DNA of 29,657 nt from Chara braunii. Lineage: Eukaryota; Streptophyta; Charophyceae; Charales; Characeae. Under the pieces are notes generated by a model. It saw nothing but the letters and a program-made list of their open reading frames with translations, had not been told where the DNA came from and searched no databases. Shown here one piece after another: positions 28,617-29,657 of the stretch (position 1 is the first letter of the stretch; every line of letters starts with the position of its first letter). The stretch covers positions 688,847 through 718,503 of the forward strand of contig BFEA01000544.1 of the NCBI GenBank assembly GCA_003427395.1. The letters run 5' to 3'. A program made the translations under genes and the position numbers.

Positions 28617-29403
28617 AAGCTACTGTGAGAACCTCACGTCCATCAACGGTGTAGTTTATCTCGGCGGGCATGAGGTGACGGGAGTAGAAGGCTATCGGAC
28701 AATCACTTGAGAAAGACTCGACAGAGCCATCCTCGACGATGGTAGCAGAATAGTCAATAGAAGGCTCGTCAGTAGCTGGACGAGTAGGCGTCAAGCGGGA
28801 AGCAGTGGTAGGGGTAGGGGGTGGGAAGCGAGGGATGCGAGGATGAGTGGAATCAGGAGAGGAGGGGAAAATATGAGAAAGCACTGCTGCTACAACAAAG
28901 TCTGACGCATCGGTGGTAAGGATAAAAGGGCGATCAAAATCGGGTAGGTGAAGAACCAGTGCACATGTCACCGCCTTCTTGAGGGCGTGGAAGGCGTCCT
29001 CGTGGCGGGGTGTCCAAGCCCATGGCGGGTTCTTCCGGAGGAGGGTGGAGGTAAGGACGTAGGAATACCTAACGTATCCCTGGATGAAATTACTATAGTA
29101 GCTAGTGAGGCCTAGGAAGCTGCGAAGCTAGTTGGCGGATGTGGGGACGGGCTACTCCGCAATAACAGTGATCTTCGCGTCGTCCATGTGGAGACCCTGG
29201 TCAGACACATAGTGTTCTAACAAATCCACTTTGTGCTGGGCAAAGCGGCACTTGCTCAACTTGGCGTAGAAGCCATGTCTGCGCAAGCGGTCAAGGACGT
29301 CGCGAAGGTGTCTTAGATGCTCCTCGAGGGTACGACTCCTGGATGTCCCTGAAGATGTCGTCCATCTCCCTCTGGAAGGTAGCAGGTGCGTTGGTGAAGC
29401 CAA
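28477..29403 (-). pseudogene. pol: Element 4 pol: RT thumb, connection and RNase H
   Basis: One minus-strand frame. After SRTLEEHLRHL come thumb motifs, then TAG at 29152-29154 (fits TGG or CAG) and TAG at 29128-29130 (fits CAG), LRSFLGLTSYY, and an RNase H with the TTDASDF aspartate. A Pro/Ser/Thr-rich block of about 50 residues follows before PIAFYSRHLMPAE, which is unusual for this domain. The glutamate (DGREVL) and a late Asp (RTDNS) are visible. A frameshift near 28540 moves the last part of RNase H to the other frame, which continues into the integrase. Confidence 0.85.
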
Positions 29404-29656
29404 ATATCATCACCGTAAACTTGTAGTGGCCGAAGCGCGATCGGAACGTCGTCTTCGGCTTGTCCGCTGCAGCGACGCGGATCAGATGGTAACCGCTACG
29501 AAGATCAATCTTCGTAAAGAAGCGGTTGCCTGCTAGGCGGTCGAACAACTCGTCGGAACGAGGCATGGGGTAGCTGTTCTTAACCGTGTACCGGTTGAGA
29601 CCGCGATAGTCGATGCAGAGACGGAGAGTTCCATCCGCTTTGCGAGCAAAGAGGAC
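29291..29656 (-). pseudogene. pol: Element 4 pol: N-terminal RT, YxDD box lost, partial at window edge
   Basis: The frame enters from beyond the window and reads [20 protein letters not shown], then TKIDLRSGYH with the first catalytic Asp, then the FGFTNAPATFQ motif, where most families have FGLTNAP. After MDDIFRDI the sequence jumps directly to the SRTLEEHL motif in another frame. About 15 codons, including the YLDD catalytic box, are missing at about 29338-29342. RT activity is therefore lost. The rest of pol and gag lie outside the window. Confidence 0.87.
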
Positions 29657-29657
29657 G

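Larger units (their letters stand above)
25270..29657 (-). mobile_element. Element 4: degenerate Ty3/gypsy chromovirus-like copy, runs off the window
   Basis: Read on the minus strand, RT, RNase H, integrase and chromodomain occur in gypsy order and are followed by an LTR end. Its LTR is of the same family as element 3. The opposite orientation, and the junction at 25270 inside the start of element 3 pol, suggest a nested insertion. The bases ACCTA (25265-25269) should then recur beyond the far end, outside the window. At least eight in-frame stops, a frameshift and a loss of the RT active site show it is dead. Confidence 0.88.

Overview
This window looks like repeat-rich nuclear DNA from a streptophyte (plant-lineage) genome. 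It is built almost entirely of nested and decayed LTR retrotransposons of the Ty3/gypsy class. I see no intact host gene, rRNA gene, canonical tRNA gene or CRISPR array. The gag and RT-RNaseH wording resembles retrotransposon proteins I associate with the charophyte alga Chara braunii. That assignment is inference from memory and was not searched.

Layout: (1) 1-991 holds low-complexity and repetitive DNA, including a purine tract, a TTGACC array and a 183-188 bp direct repeat. (2) 992-6732 is element 1 (+): gag, then protease-RT-RNaseH-integrase with a degenerate chromodomain, broken by stops, one small frameshift and a 47-bp tandem duplication. Its LTRs could not be paired; 6733-7690 may be its 3' flank or LTR. 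(3) 7691-9458 is unassigned DNA. (4) 9463-19622 is element 2 (+), complete in structure: paired LTRs of about 1.27 kb (TGT...ACA), a 4-bp target duplication GTAG, a tRNA-iMet type primer site, a 1.5-kb leader, gag, pol and a polypurine tract. Its pol carries a 167-bp tandem duplication and a clean 479-bp solo-LTR-like insertion flanked by TTCTG. (5) 19824-20190 is a 367-bp Mutator-type inverted-repeat element with a 9-bp target duplication. (6) About 20340-25269 is element 3 (+): the end of a 5' LTR, primer site, a long repeat-filled leader, gag and the start of pol. (7) 25270-29657 is element 4 (-), of the same LTR family, apparently inserted into element 3: LTR end, chromodomain, integrase, RNaseH and an RT that has lost its YxDD box. 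It runs off the window.

The main biological signal is in how gag and pol join. In elements 1, 2 and 3 pol opens in the -1 frame relative to gag, overlapping the end of gag just after its zinc knuckle. In element 2 the overlap has an in-phase canonical slippery heptamer (GGGAAAC) followed by a possible H-type pseudoknot. In element 1 the equivalent place has a degenerate heptamer followed by a very stable hairpin. This suggests that this group makes Gag-Pol by programmed -1 ribosomal frameshifting. Most internal stops fit single C-to-T or G-to-A changes, as expected for methylated, silenced copies.
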